Positions 30,363 through 41,600 of a DNA stretch of 64,000 nucleotides are shown here, piece by piece. This DNA is from Lutibacter citreus. Lineage in GTDB: Bacteria > Bacteroidota > Bacteroidia > Flavobacteriales > Flavobacteriaceae. The stretch lies in the NCBI RefSeq assembly GCF_003260195.1, contig NZ_QEIH01000002.1, positions 620,001 to 684,000 of the forward strand, given 5' to 3'. The position numbers and the translations under genes were made by a program. The notes below the pieces were generated by a model that saw only the letters and a program-made list of their open reading frames with translations, was not told the origin of the DNA and made no database searches. How positions within the stretch are numbered: the first letter of the stretch is position 1; each line of letters begins with the position of its first letter.

Positions 30363-30559
30363 TTTTTTAGGAAATTAAGTTAGTTTTGCGAAGTTACATT
30401 TTATATTGAAAGATTGAAAAATTTAATGATTGAAAAGAATCACATAATTCAATTGATAAGTAGAATACCAATAAATTAATAACAAGAATTTAATTATCGT
30501 TATGCTGAATTTTTTTTAGCATTTCATAACATAAGAATCAACACTTTAATTAATGCGAC

Positions 30560-30575
30560 CCTGAAACAAGTTCAG
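30560..30575. repeat. Short dispersed hairpin repeat, copy 2
   Basis: CCTGAAACAAGTTCAG matches 16 of 17 bases of the reverse complement of the copy at 27662-27678. It lies in the 257-nt divergent region between mutS and the second SpoU gene. Confidence 0.55.
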
Positions 30576-30619
30576 AGTGACGTTTATGTTACATTTCATT
30601 ACATATATATTAAAAAATT

Positions 30620-31156
30620 ATGAGAAAATTAAAAAATAGCGAACTGGGAAGGCTAAATGTTGAAGACTTTAAAAAAACGGCTAAAATTCCTTTAATAGTG
30701 GTGTTAGATAACATAAGAAGTTTAAACAATATTGGATCCGTTTTTAGAACAAGTGATGCTTTTTTAATTGAAAAAATTTATTTGTGCGGTATTACAGCTC
30801 AACCACCACATAAAGAAATTCATAAAACGGCATTAGGGGCAACAGAATCTGTAGCTTGGGAATATATTGAAGACACACTTTCTTTAGTTCAAAAATTAAA
30901 AGAAGAAAATGTAAAAGTAGCTTCTATAGAGCAGGCTGAGAATAGTACAATGCTACAAGATTTTAATATTGACCCCAACCAAAAGTACGCAATTGTAATG
31001 GGGAATGAAGTAAAAGGAGTGCAACAAGAAGTTGTTTCTGCAAGTAATTATTGTATTGAAATTCCACAATTTGGCACGAAGCATTCTTTAAATATTTCGG
31101 TAAGTTGCGGTGTTGTACTTTGGGATTTATTTAAGAAGTTTCAGTTTAAGAATTAG
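30620..31156 (+). CDS. SpoU/TrmH-family RNA 2'-O-methyltransferase
   Basis: A 178-residue SPOUT methyltransferase with the three knot motifs: NIRSLNNIGSVFRTSDA, YAIVMGNEVKGVQQEVV and HSLNISVSCGVVLWDL. It modifies the ribose 2'-OH of an RNA; tRNA or rRNA specificity is not readable. It is distinct from the shorter homologue at 27169-27627 and is transcribed away from mutS. It is convergent with mgtE, with adjacent stop codons. Confidence 0.9.
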   Translation: MRKLKNSELGRLNVEDFKKTAKIPLIVVLDNIRSLNNIGSVFRTSDAFLIEKIYLCGITAQPPHKEIHKTALGATESVAWEYIEDTLSLVQKLKEENVKVASIEQAENSTMLQDFNIDPNQKYAIVMGNEVKGVQQEVVSASNYCIEIPQFGTKHSLNISVSCGVVLWDLFKKFQFKN

Positions 31157-32509
31157 TTAAAAGCCTAAAATAGTTTTAGCGATTAAGAAGTAAATTAATA
31201 TTCCTAAAATATCATTACTAGTAGTTATAAAAGGTCCAGTAGCTAGGGCTGGATCTATATTTCTTTTATCTAAAATAATTGGAACAAAAGTCCCTATAAT
31301 TGAAGCAATAATTATAACAGAAATTAATGAAATAGCAACTGTTAATCCAACTTTAAATTGAAATCCTAAAAAGAACATTCCGGCAGACATTAATAGTAAA
31401 GCAAGAATTAATCCATTTAAAAAACTAAGAGTTACTTCTTTAATAAGTCTTTTCCATAAAGAACCTCTTAAACTATCATTTGCTAAACCTTGTACAACAA
31501 TTGCAGAAGATTGTACACCAACATTTCCTGCCATTGCAGCAATTAAAGGTGTGAAGAAAAATAACTCAGGGAATTGTTTCATTGCATCTCCAAAACCACC
31601 TAATACAGATACACTTATAAAACCTCCAAACAAGGCTAAAATTAACCAAGGTAAACGTGCTTTTGTAAGTTCCCAAATGGTATCGTCGGCTTCAACATCT
31701 TGTGAAATACCTGCAGCCATTTGGTAATCTTTTTCTGCTTCTTCTATAATTACATCAACAATATCATCAACAGTAATTCTACCTACTAAACGTCCCATCT
31801 CATCAACTACAGGAATGGCTTCTAAATCATATTTTTGTACAATACGTGCAACATCTTCAGCTTTTTCATGAACATTTACAGAATCTACTTTATTAATGTA
31901 AACATCTTTAATAGCTGTTTTTGTTGAAGTGGTTAATAAATCTTTTAAAGATAAACGCCCTTTTAAAACATCATTATCATCTACAACATAAATTGAATGA
32001 ACTTTAGAAACTTCTTCGGCTTGTGCTCGCATTTCCTTAACGCAAGTAAGTACATTCCAATTTTCATTTACTTTTACTAATTCTTTTGCCATTAAACCAC
32101 CGGCAGTATCTTCATCATAACGTAAAAGTTCAACAATTTCTTTGGCGTGTTCTAAATCATCAATATGAGAAATTACCTCTTCTTTTTGTTGGTCAGAAAG
32201 TTCCGAGAAAATATCGGCAGCATCATCGGTATCTAATTCATTAAGTTCTTCCGCAATTTCTTTTGAAGAAAGTCCTTTTAATATTTGTTCACGATCATCT
32301 TCGTCTAATTCGGCAATTACTTCAGCCGTTACATCACTATCTAATAATTTTATTAAATAAATGGCTTCTTCGGTATCAAGTTCTTCAATTAATTCTGCAA
32401 TATCAGCATAATGAAATTCTTCTAAATTACTTAGAAGTGTTTTATTATTCTTTTCAGCAATTAGTTGTTGAATTTCTTCTATGTATTCTGTTGTAATTTC
32501 AAACGGCAT
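31157..32509 (-). CDS. mgtE: Magnesium transporter MgtE
   Basis: A 450-residue MgtE channel. An N-terminal superhelical MgtE-N domain (repeated DTEEAIYLI / DTDDAADIF helices) covers about residues 1-130. A CBS pair follows at about 135-255 and a five-helix transmembrane domain at 280-450 with [16 protein letters not shown] in the pore region. It mediates Mg2+ uptake gated by intracellular Mg2+. Its start overlaps the end of rsmA by 11 nt, so translation is likely coupled. Confidence 0.95.
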   Translation of the reverse strand: MPFEITTEYIEEIQQLIAEKNNKTLLSNLEEFHYADIAELIEELDTEEAIYLIKLLDSDVTAEVIAELDEDDREQILKGLSSKEIAEELNELDTDDAADIFSELSDQQKEEVISHIDDLEHAKEIVELLRYDEDTAGGLMAKELVKVNENWNVLTCVKEMRAQAEEVSKVHSIYVVDDNDVLKGRLSLKDLLTTSTKTAIKDVYINKVDSVNVHEKAEDVARIVQKYDLEAIPVVDEMGRLVGRITVDDIVDVIIEEAEKDYQMAAGISQDVEADDTIWELTKARLPWLILALFGGFISVSVLGGFGDAMKQFPELFFFTPLIAAMAGNVGVQSSAIVVQGLANDSLRGSLWKRLIKEVTLSFLNGLILALLLMSAGMFFLGFQFKVGLTVAISLISVIIIASIIGTFVPIILDKRNIDPALATGPFITTSNDILGILIYFLIAKTILGF

Positions 32510-33275
32510 CTTTTTCTATTTTAGAAGTAAGATTAATGAATTCTTGAACAGATAATTGCTCAGGACGTTGATTAAAGATAGGGTCTTCTCTTAAACTATC
32601 TGATAAATTCATTGTTTTTAAACTATTTCGAAGTGTTTTTCTTCTTTGTTGAAAAGCTGTTTTTACAACTCTAAAAAATAATTTTTCATCAACAGGTAAC
32701 TCGTAATTTTCTTTCCTAGTAAGTTTTATAACTCCAGAATCTACTTTTGGAGGAGGATTAAATACTGTTGGTGGAACGGTAAATAAATATTCAACATCGT
32801 AAAAAGCTTGTGTTAGAACTGATAAAATTCCGTAAACTTTACTTCCTGCTGTTTCTGCAATACGCTTGGCTACTTCTTTTTGAAACATACCAGCAAATTC
32901 TGGAATTTGATCTCTGTTTTCAAGTGTTTTAAAAACTATTTGTGTTGAGATATTATATGGAAAATTACCAATAATGGCAACTTGTTCGTCTCTAAAAAAT
33001 TCTTTTAAATCAACTTTTAGAAAATCTTTTTCAATAATTCTATTGGCTAAGTTTAAGTAGTGTGCCTGTAAATATTCAACCGATTCTGTATCTATTTCAA
33101 TAACGTGGGTTGTAAATGGTTTTTTGAGCAAGTATTTTGTTAAAACACCCATTCCAGGACCAATTTCTAATACGTTTTTATATGCGTTTCCAGTTAAACT
33201 ATCAGCAATTTGTTGTGCTATTAGTTCATCTTTTAAAAAATGTTGACCTAAGTGTTTTTTTGCTCTTACACTCAT
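32499..33275 (-). CDS. rsmA: 16S rRNA dimethyladenosine transferase
   Basis: A 258-residue RsmA (KsgA). The SAM-binding motif is [16 protein letters not shown] and the catalytic motif IV is NFPYNIS. The C-terminal helical domain includes [14 protein letters not shown]. It dimethylates the two adjacent adenines near the 3' end of 16S rRNA during 30S assembly. It is in an operon with the DUF4286 gene (4-nt gap upstream) and mgtE (overlap downstream). Confidence 0.96.
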   Translation of the reverse strand: MSVRAKKHLGQHFLKDELIAQQIADSLTGNAYKNVLEIGPGMGVLTKYLLKKPFTTHVIEIDTESVEYLQAHYLNLANRIIEKDFLKVDLKEFFRDEQVAIIGNFPYNISTQIVFKTLENRDQIPEFAGMFQKEVAKRIAETAGSKVYGILSVLTQAFYDVEYLFTVPPTVFNPPPKVDSGVIKLTRKENYELPVDEKLFFRVVKTAFQQRRKTLRNSLKTMNLSDSLREDPIFNQRPEQLSVQEFINLTSKIEKDAV

Positions 33276-33279
33276 AAAA

Positions 33280-33612
33280 TTAATTTTTTAAACTCATACT
33301 ATATTGTTCATTAATAAGCTTTAGTTCTGTTCTAAATGAAACTAATTTATCTTTAAATAAATGCATTGCCTCATTTCTTAATTTGGTAGCATTTTCATTA
33401 TAATATGCTTCCAGAGTTTCAGCGCTGTCTGTGGTATATTGTACAGAATATGTTACGCCACCCATTTCTTCTTCAACCAATACTTGAACCATTTTTGCTT
33501 TTGAAAACTTTCCTGTTGCCAGCATTGCCGGAATATGGGTTTGTTTCATCCAAGTAAGCCATTCTTTATGAATTGCTTCGCTAACGTTGGTTGTAACATT
33601 ATATATATACAT
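33280..33612 (-). CDS. DUF4286 family protein
   Basis: A 110-residue cytosolic protein matching DUF4286 of Bacteroidota, with the start [20 protein letters not shown] and a ferredoxin-like alpha/beta pattern. Function is unknown. Its position between the TPR gene and rsmA-mgtE suggests one operon. Confidence 0.85.
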   Translation of the reverse strand: MYIYNVTTNVSEAIHKEWLTWMKQTHIPAMLATGKFSKAKMVQVLVEEEMGGVTYSVQYTTDSAETLEAYYNENATKLRNEAMHLFKDKLVSFRTELKLINEQYSMSLKN

Positions 33613-33662
33613 AGTTTTTTTTTAAGGTGGTTTACTATTCAAAGGTACAAAGATTCTAGGTT

Positions 33663-35438
33663 TCAGTTAATATTGTCTCCTCTAAGTTTTCTATACTTTT
33701 TTCGAGCATCAACTAGATAAATGCTTGAGGGATATTCAAAAACAATTTTTTTGTAGTAATTTTTAGCGTTTTCAATGTCGTTCATTTTATTTAAATACAA
33801 TTCGGCTAAATTAAAAGTTGCGTCATCAGCTAAAATATCATCTTTGTTTAACGCTATTATTTTCAAATAATTTAAAATTGCTTTATCAAAATCATTGGTT
33901 TTTTCAAATAATTGAGCTTGTTTAAATAATGCTTCGTCTTCTATTGGATGGCCTTTAAAGTTATTTAAAACAATATTTAAAGAATCTATAGCCTGTCTGT
34001 TTTTATTTTGATAAGACAGTAAATCTGCATACGCATATTTCTTTAATGCTACTTTTAAACTGTCTTTAAAGGCGTTATCGGTTATTAATAAATTTAAATC
34101 TAAAGCATCATTAGAAATTAGTTGAGATGTGGAGTTTTTTAATACTTTAAGCTGTGATTGTGCCCATTCAAAATCTCCTTTGAAATAAGATGTTTGTGCA
34201 ATTTTAAATCGTGCACTTTGTCCTATTTCATGATTTTTTAATTTATTTTGTACTTGTGTATAAAGAATTAGAGCAGTACTAAATTTATTTGTTAATAAAT
34301 AAATGTCTGCTAATTTTGTTTTTGTTTGCCCTTGTTGAAATTCATTTAAGGGTAGTTTTAAGGCTTTCTTAAGAACTGTAATAGCTTCTGAAGGGTGGTT
34401 TTTTTTGAATGCTAAAAATTCTGCAAATTTTAACTGAATGTTTAAAGTGTTTATATTTTTACCATATTCATTAAAAATTTGGTTGAATTGATTTTCAATC
34501 TCAGTAATTGGTGCATTCAATTCCAGATCCGATTGCAATAAATATAATTTAGAAGTTATCTGCTCTTCTTTAGTTGTGGTGTTTTCTAAAACATATGTAA
34601 AACAGTTTTTAGAAATTATGTATTGTTTATTTTCAAAAGCTATGGAACCTAAATCAATAATGCTTTTTAAATTTGTAGGGTTTCTTTTAAATAATGCTTT
34701 TTCTTGAATTAAAGCTTTTCCATAATCCTTTTGCTGCATAAATAACCAGCTTAATAATTGATTCCAACTATTTTGAGGGTTGTTTTGCATTCGTTGAATT
34801 AATAATTTTTTTAAGTGCTTATTCGATTCATTTTCAGGATCATCAGTAATATATTTACTAATATATATTTTAGCTGAAGACAAATAATTGGGATTAGATT
34901 CAACAAGGTTTAGATATGTTTTAAACATGTTTTCTAAATCAGCTTTTTCACCATAAATTGAAGCTATTTGAAGGTTGTAATTTGCAGAAGGATTTAATTC
35001 CATTGCTTTTTGATAGGAAGTAAGAGCATAATCTAATAAATAATTTCCTTGAAAAGTTCTACCTATTAAATATCCCTGATTACTAGATTTTTCAATAGAG
35101 TTTATTGCTTTTTTATAATAAACTTCAGCACTATCTTGTTTATGTTGCAGTTGATAATTATAACCTAGTTCAACCCATAAATAGTGTTGATTTGGAATTT
35201 TACTAAGTTGGGTATTTAAGAGCGATTTTACTTTATTAAAATCTTCTGTTTGTTGATAGCAATCCACTAAATAGTTTAAGTAACTAGTATTTATTGGGTT
35301 TTTTTCATGCAATGTTTTGTACAAAGATGCAGCTTTCTCGTATTCTCCATTTCTAAAATAAAGATAAGCAAGCGATGCATCTTGCGCCTTTATTTGTAGG
35401 GAATAACAACAGATAAGTAAGAAAATAATTTTGCGCAT
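33663..35438 (-). CDS. Exported tetratricopeptide-repeat protein
   Basis: A 591-residue protein with a signal peptide (MRKIIFLLICCYSLQIKAQ). Many TPR units follow; examples are AYLYFRNGEYEKAASLYKTL near the start and DFDKAILNYLKIIALNKDDI near the end. It is probably a periplasmic or outer-membrane scaffold. No enzymatic domain is visible. It heads the operon TPR - DUF4286 - rsmA - mgtE. Confidence 0.85.
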   Translation of the reverse strand: MRKIIFLLICCYSLQIKAQDASLAYLYFRNGEYEKAASLYKTLHEKNPINTSYLNYLVDCYQQTEDFNKVKSLLNTQLSKIPNQHYLWVELGYNYQLQHKQDSAEVYYKKAINSIEKSSNQGYLIGRTFQGNYLLDYALTSYQKAMELNPSANYNLQIASIYGEKADLENMFKTYLNLVESNPNYLSSAKIYISKYITDDPENESNKHLKKLLIQRMQNNPQNSWNQLLSWLFMQQKDYGKALIQEKALFKRNPTNLKSIIDLGSIAFENKQYIISKNCFTYVLENTTTKEEQITSKLYLLQSDLELNAPITEIENQFNQIFNEYGKNINTLNIQLKFAEFLAFKKNHPSEAITVLKKALKLPLNEFQQGQTKTKLADIYLLTNKFSTALILYTQVQNKLKNHEIGQSARFKIAQTSYFKGDFEWAQSQLKVLKNSTSQLISNDALDLNLLITDNAFKDSLKVALKKYAYADLLSYQNKNRQAIDSLNIVLNNFKGHPIEDEALFKQAQLFEKTNDFDKAILNYLKIIALNKDDILADDATFNLAELYLNKMNDIENAKNYYKKIVFEYPSSIYLVDARKKYRKLRGDNIN

Positions 35439-35574
35439 TTAAGTGTTTTAATTCATTCAAAGATAATTAAAGAAGTGTTAAAATTTTTATAAATACTTCC
35501 TATTTTGAGAAAATGCTGTAACAATTTGGCATAGATATTGTCTTAATAATACAAACAAACTAAATTTTTACATT

Positions 35575-35715
35575 ATGAAAGAATTAATCAAACAATACGA
35601 AACAGCTAAAAAGAATGCAGTGAAATTCATGAAAAAAGGTCAATTACATAAATATTTTGATGCCTTAATTGAAATGAATCACTACAAAAAATTGATTACT
35701 GTACGTGCTAATTAA
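35575..35715 (+). CDS. 46-residue basic helical protein, overlapping the serS 3' end
   Basis: An ATG at 35575 opens a 46-codon frame ending with TAA at 35713-35715. The product begins MKELIKQYETAKKNAVKF and is a strongly helical, lysine-rich peptide with no signal or membrane segment. It overlaps the 3' end of the convergent serS gene by 8 nt. Upstream lies an ordinary flavobacterial A-rich leader and a 136-nt gap to the divergent TPR gene. Amphipathic composition and normal codon use argue for a real gene. Function is unknown. Confidence 0.6.
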   Translation: MKELIKQYETAKKNAVKFMKKGQLHKYFDALIEMNHYKKLITVRAN

Positions 35716-36982
35716 TTAGCTCAAAACCACAATATGGGACCAATACTTTAGGGATTTTAATTCCTTCAGGAGTTTGACAATTTTCTAATAAGCCGGCTAG
35801 AACTCTTGGTAAAGCTAATGAACTACCATTTAATGTGTGTGCTAATTCGCTTTTTCCATTGCTATTTTTAAAACGTAGTTTTAATCTATTTGCTTGGAAA
35901 TTTTCAAAATTAGAAACAGAACTTACTTCTAACCAACGATCTTGAGCTGTTGAAAAAACTTCAAAATCAAATGTTAATGCTGAGGTAAAACCTATATCGC
36001 CACCACATAATTTTAAAATTCTGTAGGGAAGGTTTAATTCTTGTAAAATACTTTTTACGTGGTTTACCATGCTATCCAAAGCTTCGTAAGATTTTGTAGG
36101 ATGCTCAACACGAACAATTTCAACTTTATCAAATTGGTGTAACCTATTTAATCCACGAACATGCGCTCCGTAAGAACCAGCTTCGCGTCTAAAACAAGGA
36201 GTATAAGCTGTTTTGCAAATAGGAAAATCTTCTTCTTTTAAAATAACGTCTCTAAATATATTTGTGACAGGAACTTCAGCCGTTGGAATTAAATATAAAT
36301 TATCTTGCGCATCATGATACATTTGCCCTTCTTTATCGGGTAATTGACCAGTTGCAATTCCAGAAGCTTCATTTACTAAATGAGGAACTTGAACTTCATC
36401 ATAACCTGCTTCAGAATTTTTATCTAAAAAGTAGTTGATTATTGCACGTTGTAATTTTGCTCCTTTTCCTTTATATACAGGAAATCCGGCACCAGCTATT
36501 TTGTTTCCAAGTTCAAAATCTATGATATCATATTTTTTTGCTAGTTCCCAATGTGGCAATGCATCTTTATGAAGAACAGGAATTTCACCTTCTTCAAAAA
36601 TAGTTTCATTATCATCTTCAGTAGATCCGGCAGGAACTATTTCGTTAGGAATATTAGGAATTAAATACAATAAGTCTTGAAGTTCTATAGCTTTATTCTG
36701 AAGTTTTTCAGTTAAATCTTTAGACTGCTCTTTTAATAAAACAGTTTTTTGTTTTAAAATTTCAGCTTTTTGACGCTCTCCTGATTTAAAAAGTAATCCA
36801 ATGTCTTTGGATAATTTATTTGATTCAGCTAAAACAGTGTCTAATTCTGTTTGAATTGTTCTTCTTTCTTCATCAGCCAAAATAGTATTATCTACTAATT
36901 CTTCAGCGTTTTTTAGATTTCTCTTTGCTAAACCTTTTAAAACAGCTTCTCTGTTTTCTCTAATAAATCCAACTTGTAACAT
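35708..36982 (-). CDS. serS: Seryl-tRNA synthetase
   Basis: A 424-residue class-II synthetase. The N-terminal long antiparallel coiled coil (about 28-105) grips the tRNA-Ser variable arm. Motif 2 is FRREAGSYGAHVRGLNRLHQ and motif 3 is around LNGSSLALPRVLAGLLENCQ. It attaches serine to tRNA-Ser. Its stop lies within the convergent 46-codon gene. Confidence 0.97.
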   Translation of the reverse strand: MLQVGFIRENREAVLKGLAKRNLKNAEELVDNTILADEERRTIQTELDTVLAESNKLSKDIGLLFKSGERQKAEILKQKTVLLKEQSKDLTEKLQNKAIELQDLLYLIPNIPNEIVPAGSTEDDNETIFEEGEIPVLHKDALPHWELAKKYDIIDFELGNKIAGAGFPVYKGKGAKLQRAIINYFLDKNSEAGYDEVQVPHLVNEASGIATGQLPDKEGQMYHDAQDNLYLIPTAEVPVTNIFRDVILKEEDFPICKTAYTPCFRREAGSYGAHVRGLNRLHQFDKVEIVRVEHPTKSYEALDSMVNHVKSILQELNLPYRILKLCGGDIGFTSALTFDFEVFSTAQDRWLEVSSVSNFENFQANRLKLRFKNSNGKSELAHTLNGSSLALPRVLAGLLENCQTPEGIKIPKVLVPYCGFELIN

Positions 36983-37043
36983 TGTTCTAAGTTTTAATTG
37001 AACGGCAAATTTAATAAATTGCTATGAAAAGAAACCAAATAGT

Positions 37044-37565
37044 TTAATTTGATTTTAAAGAAATGGTTTCTTCAAAATTAGAAATTATTTGAGGCACTTC
37101 AGAAATGCTAAAATTTAAAGCAATTTTTACTTTATCATTTTTGAGGTTTGAAATTTCAAAATCACCTTTTTTAATAGGAAAATAACCCGTAGTTCCTTTA
37201 CAATAGCATAGTCGTCCGAAATGTAATTTTATAGTTTGAAGGCTCTTGTTTTGTAAAGATTTATTAGAAATAGTTTTATTTAATTCAGCGTAAATAATTT
37301 CAGAGTAATTACTGTCTTGTGTATTTTTAATAGGTTTTTTTTGAAATGTATATTTTAATATTACATGTTCTCCGTCAGAAATAACGGGATATAGAATTCC
37401 AAAATTATCAGTTTTAAACTCTAAAGATTTATTAGGTATTAACTCAATTGTACAATTACTGTTTTCAGGACAAATAGTAGTTTTTTGATTGATATGTTCA
37501 GTTATTTCATGTTTAGATTTACAAGAGACAGTCAATAAAAGAAGCACAATCAACAAATTTTTCAT
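37044..37565 (-). CDS. Lipoprotein of unknown function
   Basis: A 173-residue lipoprotein with the lipobox LTVSC (MKNLLIVLLLLTVSCKSK). The mature part is beta-rich with two internal Cys in LCYCKG. I recognise no family. It lies 9 nt downstream of ribF and is co-transcribed with it. Confidence 0.75.
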   Translation of the reverse strand: MKNLLIVLLLLTVSCKSKHEITEHINQKTTICPENSNCTIELIPNKSLEFKTDNFGILYPVISDGEHVILKYTFQKKPIKNTQDSNYSEIIYAELNKTISNKSLQNKSLQTIKLHFGRLCYCKGTTGYFPIKKGDFEISNLKNDKVKIALNFSISEVPQIISNFEETISLKSN

Positions 37566-37574
37566 ATTACTAAT

Positions 37575-38522
37575 TTAAAAATTTGTTTTAGAATATTCGT
37601 TTTTAAGAAAGTTAATTGAATTGAGTTTGTCTTTTTCTAATTGAATTTTTAAGTTTTCTATAGAATCAAATTTGTGCTCGTCTCTTAAAAAACTAATGAC
37701 TTCAATTTTTATTTTTTTATCGTATAAATTCCCCTTAAAATCAAAAAAGTGAATTTCAATTGTTTGGTTTTTTCCACTCACTGTTGGTCTAAAACCTATA
37801 TTCATCATTCCAAAATAAAATTTATTACCAAGTTTAGATTTAACTATATAAGCACCCGTTTTTGGAACAAGTTTATAATCTTCACTAATATTTAAATTAG
37901 CCGTTGGAAATCCTATTTTTTCACCTAAATTATTTCCGTGAATTACAGTGCCATTTAGCATGAAGTTATAACCTAAATAACTGTTGGCTTTAGCTATTTC
38001 GCTGTTTTCAATTGCTTTTCTTATTTTTGTAGAACTTACAGTTATATCTTTAATTTCTTGTTGGGAAATTTTTTTCACTTTAAAATTATAAGTAAAACCA
38101 TAATCTTGTAATTGTTCAAAATTACCTTCTCTATTTTTTCCAAAATGGTGATCGTAACCAATTACTAATTGAGAAATATTTAATGTATTTACCAATATTT
38201 TTCTAACAAAATCTAGAGCAGAATACCTGGAGAACTCTTCGTTAAAAGGATGAATTATTAAAACATCTAAACCTAACTTTTCAAGCAGTTTTGTGCGTTC
38301 TTCAATGGTGTTAATTAACTTAATATCAAGGTCCTTTTGAAGAACCATTCTTGGATGAGGAAAAAATGTTAATAATACAGAAGTAGCTTTGTTTTTCTTT
38401 GCACTTTTAATCAGCTTTTTAATAACTTTTTTATGTCCAATATGCACTCCGTCAAAGGTGCCTATGGTAACAAAAGTTTTATTTGTTGATTTATAATTAG
38501 ATAAACTGGTATAAATTTCCAA
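37575..38522 (-). CDS. ribF: Bifunctional riboflavin kinase/FMN adenylyltransferase
   Basis: A 315-residue RibF. The N-terminal nucleotidyltransferase has FVTIGTFDGVHIGHKKVI and the ISSTKIR-like VSSTKIRKAIE signature; the C-terminal riboflavin kinase begins at GEKIGFPTANLNI. It turns riboflavin into FMN and then FAD. It heads a two-gene unit with the lipoprotein downstream. Confidence 0.95.
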   Translation of the reverse strand: MEIYTSLSNYKSTNKTFVTIGTFDGVHIGHKKVIKKLIKSAKKNKATSVLLTFFPHPRMVLQKDLDIKLINTIEERTKLLEKLGLDVLIIHPFNEEFSRYSALDFVRKILVNTLNISQLVIGYDHHFGKNREGNFEQLQDYGFTYNFKVKKISQQEIKDITVSSTKIRKAIENSEIAKANSYLGYNFMLNGTVIHGNNLGEKIGFPTANLNISEDYKLVPKTGAYIVKSKLGNKFYFGMMNIGFRPTVSGKNQTIEIHFFDFKGNLYDKKIKIEVISFLRDEHKFDSIENLKIQLEKDKLNSINFLKNEYSKTNF

Positions 38523-38676
38523 AGTGTTAAACCTGATTTTAATGATTGTAAAGTAGCAAAAATACTGTATTTAATTAAATTGATGATAGTAAATTCATAA
38601 ATATGGCATTGAAATTGTGCGCTACTTATAAACCGCCTATATTTGTTGGTTGCATTTTCACAAAAATGAATAAAGA

Positions 38677-41600
38677 ATGAAAAGTTTGAATAAGAATTAT
38701 ATATTTTCGCTGTTTTTTTTAATGCTCTTTCATATCGTTTCTGCTCAGAATATAGATAAATTATGGTCTAAAAAAGCGATATCACAGAAAACTTCTATTG
38801 AAAATATTAAAGGATTTTCAAATAAAAATAAATTATCAGAACTCAATCTTAATTTAGAGTCTTTAAAAAAATATCTAAAAAAGGCACCAATAAGAAAAAA
38901 TAAAATTAGTAGATCAAGTTTAATTTTAAGTTTTCCAAATAGTGATGGTGAATTGGAAAAATTTCAAGTTTATGAAGCTTCAGTTATGGAGGAAAGCCTT
39001 CAAAATAAATATCCAAATATTAAAACATATACCGGCAAGGGAATTGATAATCCAAATTTAAGGATACGTTTTAGTTTAACAAATATGGGTTTTCATGGGA
39101 TGATTCTAGATAACCTTTCGAGTACAACATTTATTGATCCTTTAAAAGAGAGTAATTCTTATTTAGTTTATCGCAAATCTAGTTTGTCTCCTCCCGAAGA
39201 AGCATTTCAATGTAAATTTGATGATTTTAATTCACATGCTTCCAAAGCGCCTACTAATGTTTCTGCTAAACAATCAAATGCAGATGATGGTAAATTAAGG
39301 ACTTTTAGGTTGGCAATTGCTACTACGGGAGAATATTCACAATTTCATTTAGACAATCAAGGAATAAGTGCCTCAGCGACAGATAGCGAGAAAAAAGAGG
39401 CCGTATTATCTGCAATTGTAACTACAATTACACGCGTGAATGCAATATTTGAAAGAGATGTTGCTTTAACAATGAAATTAGTAAGTAATAATACAGATAT
39501 TATTTTTTTAAATTCTGCTAATGATGGTTTTTCAAATGATGATTCTGATAGTTTAATTGATGAAAGTCAACAAAAAATTGACGCTATTATTGGATCGTCA
39601 AATTATGATATTGGCCATACTTTTAGTACCGGAGGTGGTGGGTTAGCCCAATTAAATTCTCCTTGTATTCCTGGTCAGAAAGCAAAAGGAATTACAGGTG
39701 ATGCAAAACCTATTGGCCCTAGTTATGATATTGATTATGTTGCGCATGAAATGGGACATCAATTTGGTGCCCATCATACTTTTAATGCTACGGCTGGTAA
39801 TTGTGCTGGTAATTCTTATAGAGGTACGGCTGTAGAACCCGGTAGTGGATCAACAATAATGGCATATTCAGGTCTTTGTTCTCCATATAATGTTGAAAAT
39901 TTTAGTGATGATTATTTTCATTTAGTAAGTATTCGAGAAATTTGGGCGAATATTGAAGAAGGCGCTAGTTCTTGTGGTTCAATATCAACAATAAATAATA
40001 GCGCACCAACTATTGAAGTATTACAAAATTATATAATTCCAGTTTCAACACCATTTCAATTAACAGCAAATGCATCAGATGTAAATGGTGATAATTTAAC
40101 ATATACGTGGGAGCAATTAGATACTGAAGTGGCAGCTCATCCTTTAGTAGCAACATCAAATCAGGGGCCTTCATTTAGATCTATACCACCAAGTGATAGT
40201 GAAACAAGAGTTTTTCCTAGTATGGAAACAGTGTTAGGAGGAAATACATCTAATGAATGGGAAGTCTTACCTTCAGTTTCAAGAACTATGAAGTTTGGCG
40301 TGAATGTAAGAGATAATAATGAAAATGGTGGGCAAAGCGCTAGCAAAGAGTTAAATATAGAGTTTGTGAATACGGCAGGACCTTTTAAAGTTACTTCTCA
40401 AACTGAAGAAGAAGAGTGGTCTGCAGGAACGGTTCAAACTGTAAATTGGGATGTTGCCAATACAGATAAAGATCCTATTTATTGTGCTAAAGTAAATATT
40501 CTATTTTCAGAGGATGGAGGGGTAACATTTCCAATTACTTTGGCTTCAAATGTGCCAAATAATGGTTCTTATAATATAGTGGCACCTAGTAAAACTACTA
40601 CTGTTGGAAGAATTAAAATTGAAAGTGTAGGTAATGTGTTCTTTAATACCAATATTAAAAATATTTCTATTGAAACGTCAGAATTTGTTATGGATTTTGA
40701 TGTTACTTCAAAAATTAGTTGTGCGCCAAATGAAGTGATTTTTAATATGACTTATAAAACTTTTTTAAGCTTTAATGAAGAAACTACTTTTACCGCAACG
40801 GATTTACCCGAAGGAGCAACTGTTTCTTTTAATCCTGAATCTGCTTCAGAAAATGATACTTCTGTTGAAATGAAAATTTCAGGAATTGGAGAGGAAGATG
40901 ATGGAGACTATGGTATTACAGTTAAAGGAACATCTGTAAATGAAGAAAAAAATACTGCAGTATTTTTAAAAGTATTTTCAGATAATATTATTTCTCCAAA
41001 GTTAAATTTACCGGAGAACAATTTAGAAAGTGTATTTGAACCTTATTCATTGGACTGGAATTTGAGTGACAATATTGAGGAATACATAATTGAAATAGCC
41101 TCAGATATTGATTTTAAGACTATTGTTGAAGCATCAACGTCAACTGTAAATAATTATGAACCAAAGTTACTTGAGTTTAATAAAGATTATTATTGGAGAA
41201 TAAAAGGAAAGAATAATTGTGGAGAAAGCAGTTTTTCGGAAGTTTTTAAATTCACAACTGCAAATGTTATTTGTAGTTCAAACAGTTCAAAAGATACACC
41301 ACTTAATATTCCGGATAATTCATCAAGAGGTGTTTCTTCTATAATAACTATTGTAGATAATAAAATTGTAACAGATATAAATGTAACTGTTAATGCACTT
41401 CATGAATGGGTTGGAGATTTAACATTAATATTAAAAAGTCCGTCGGGAAAGGAAGTTATATTATCAGAAAATAATGGTGATGAAGGATTAAATTATACAA
41501 ATACAGTATTTGATGATGAAGCAGATAATTCAATAATCTTTGGAAATTCACCATTTACGGGTAGTTTTATTCCACAAGAAAGTTTGTCTGAGTTTAAAAA

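Noticed and set aside
38580..38677. LytTR-type promoter before the metalloprotease
   Set aside because: TTGATGATAG and TTGTTGGTTGC occur, but not at 21-bp spacing nor 38 nt from a TTTG.
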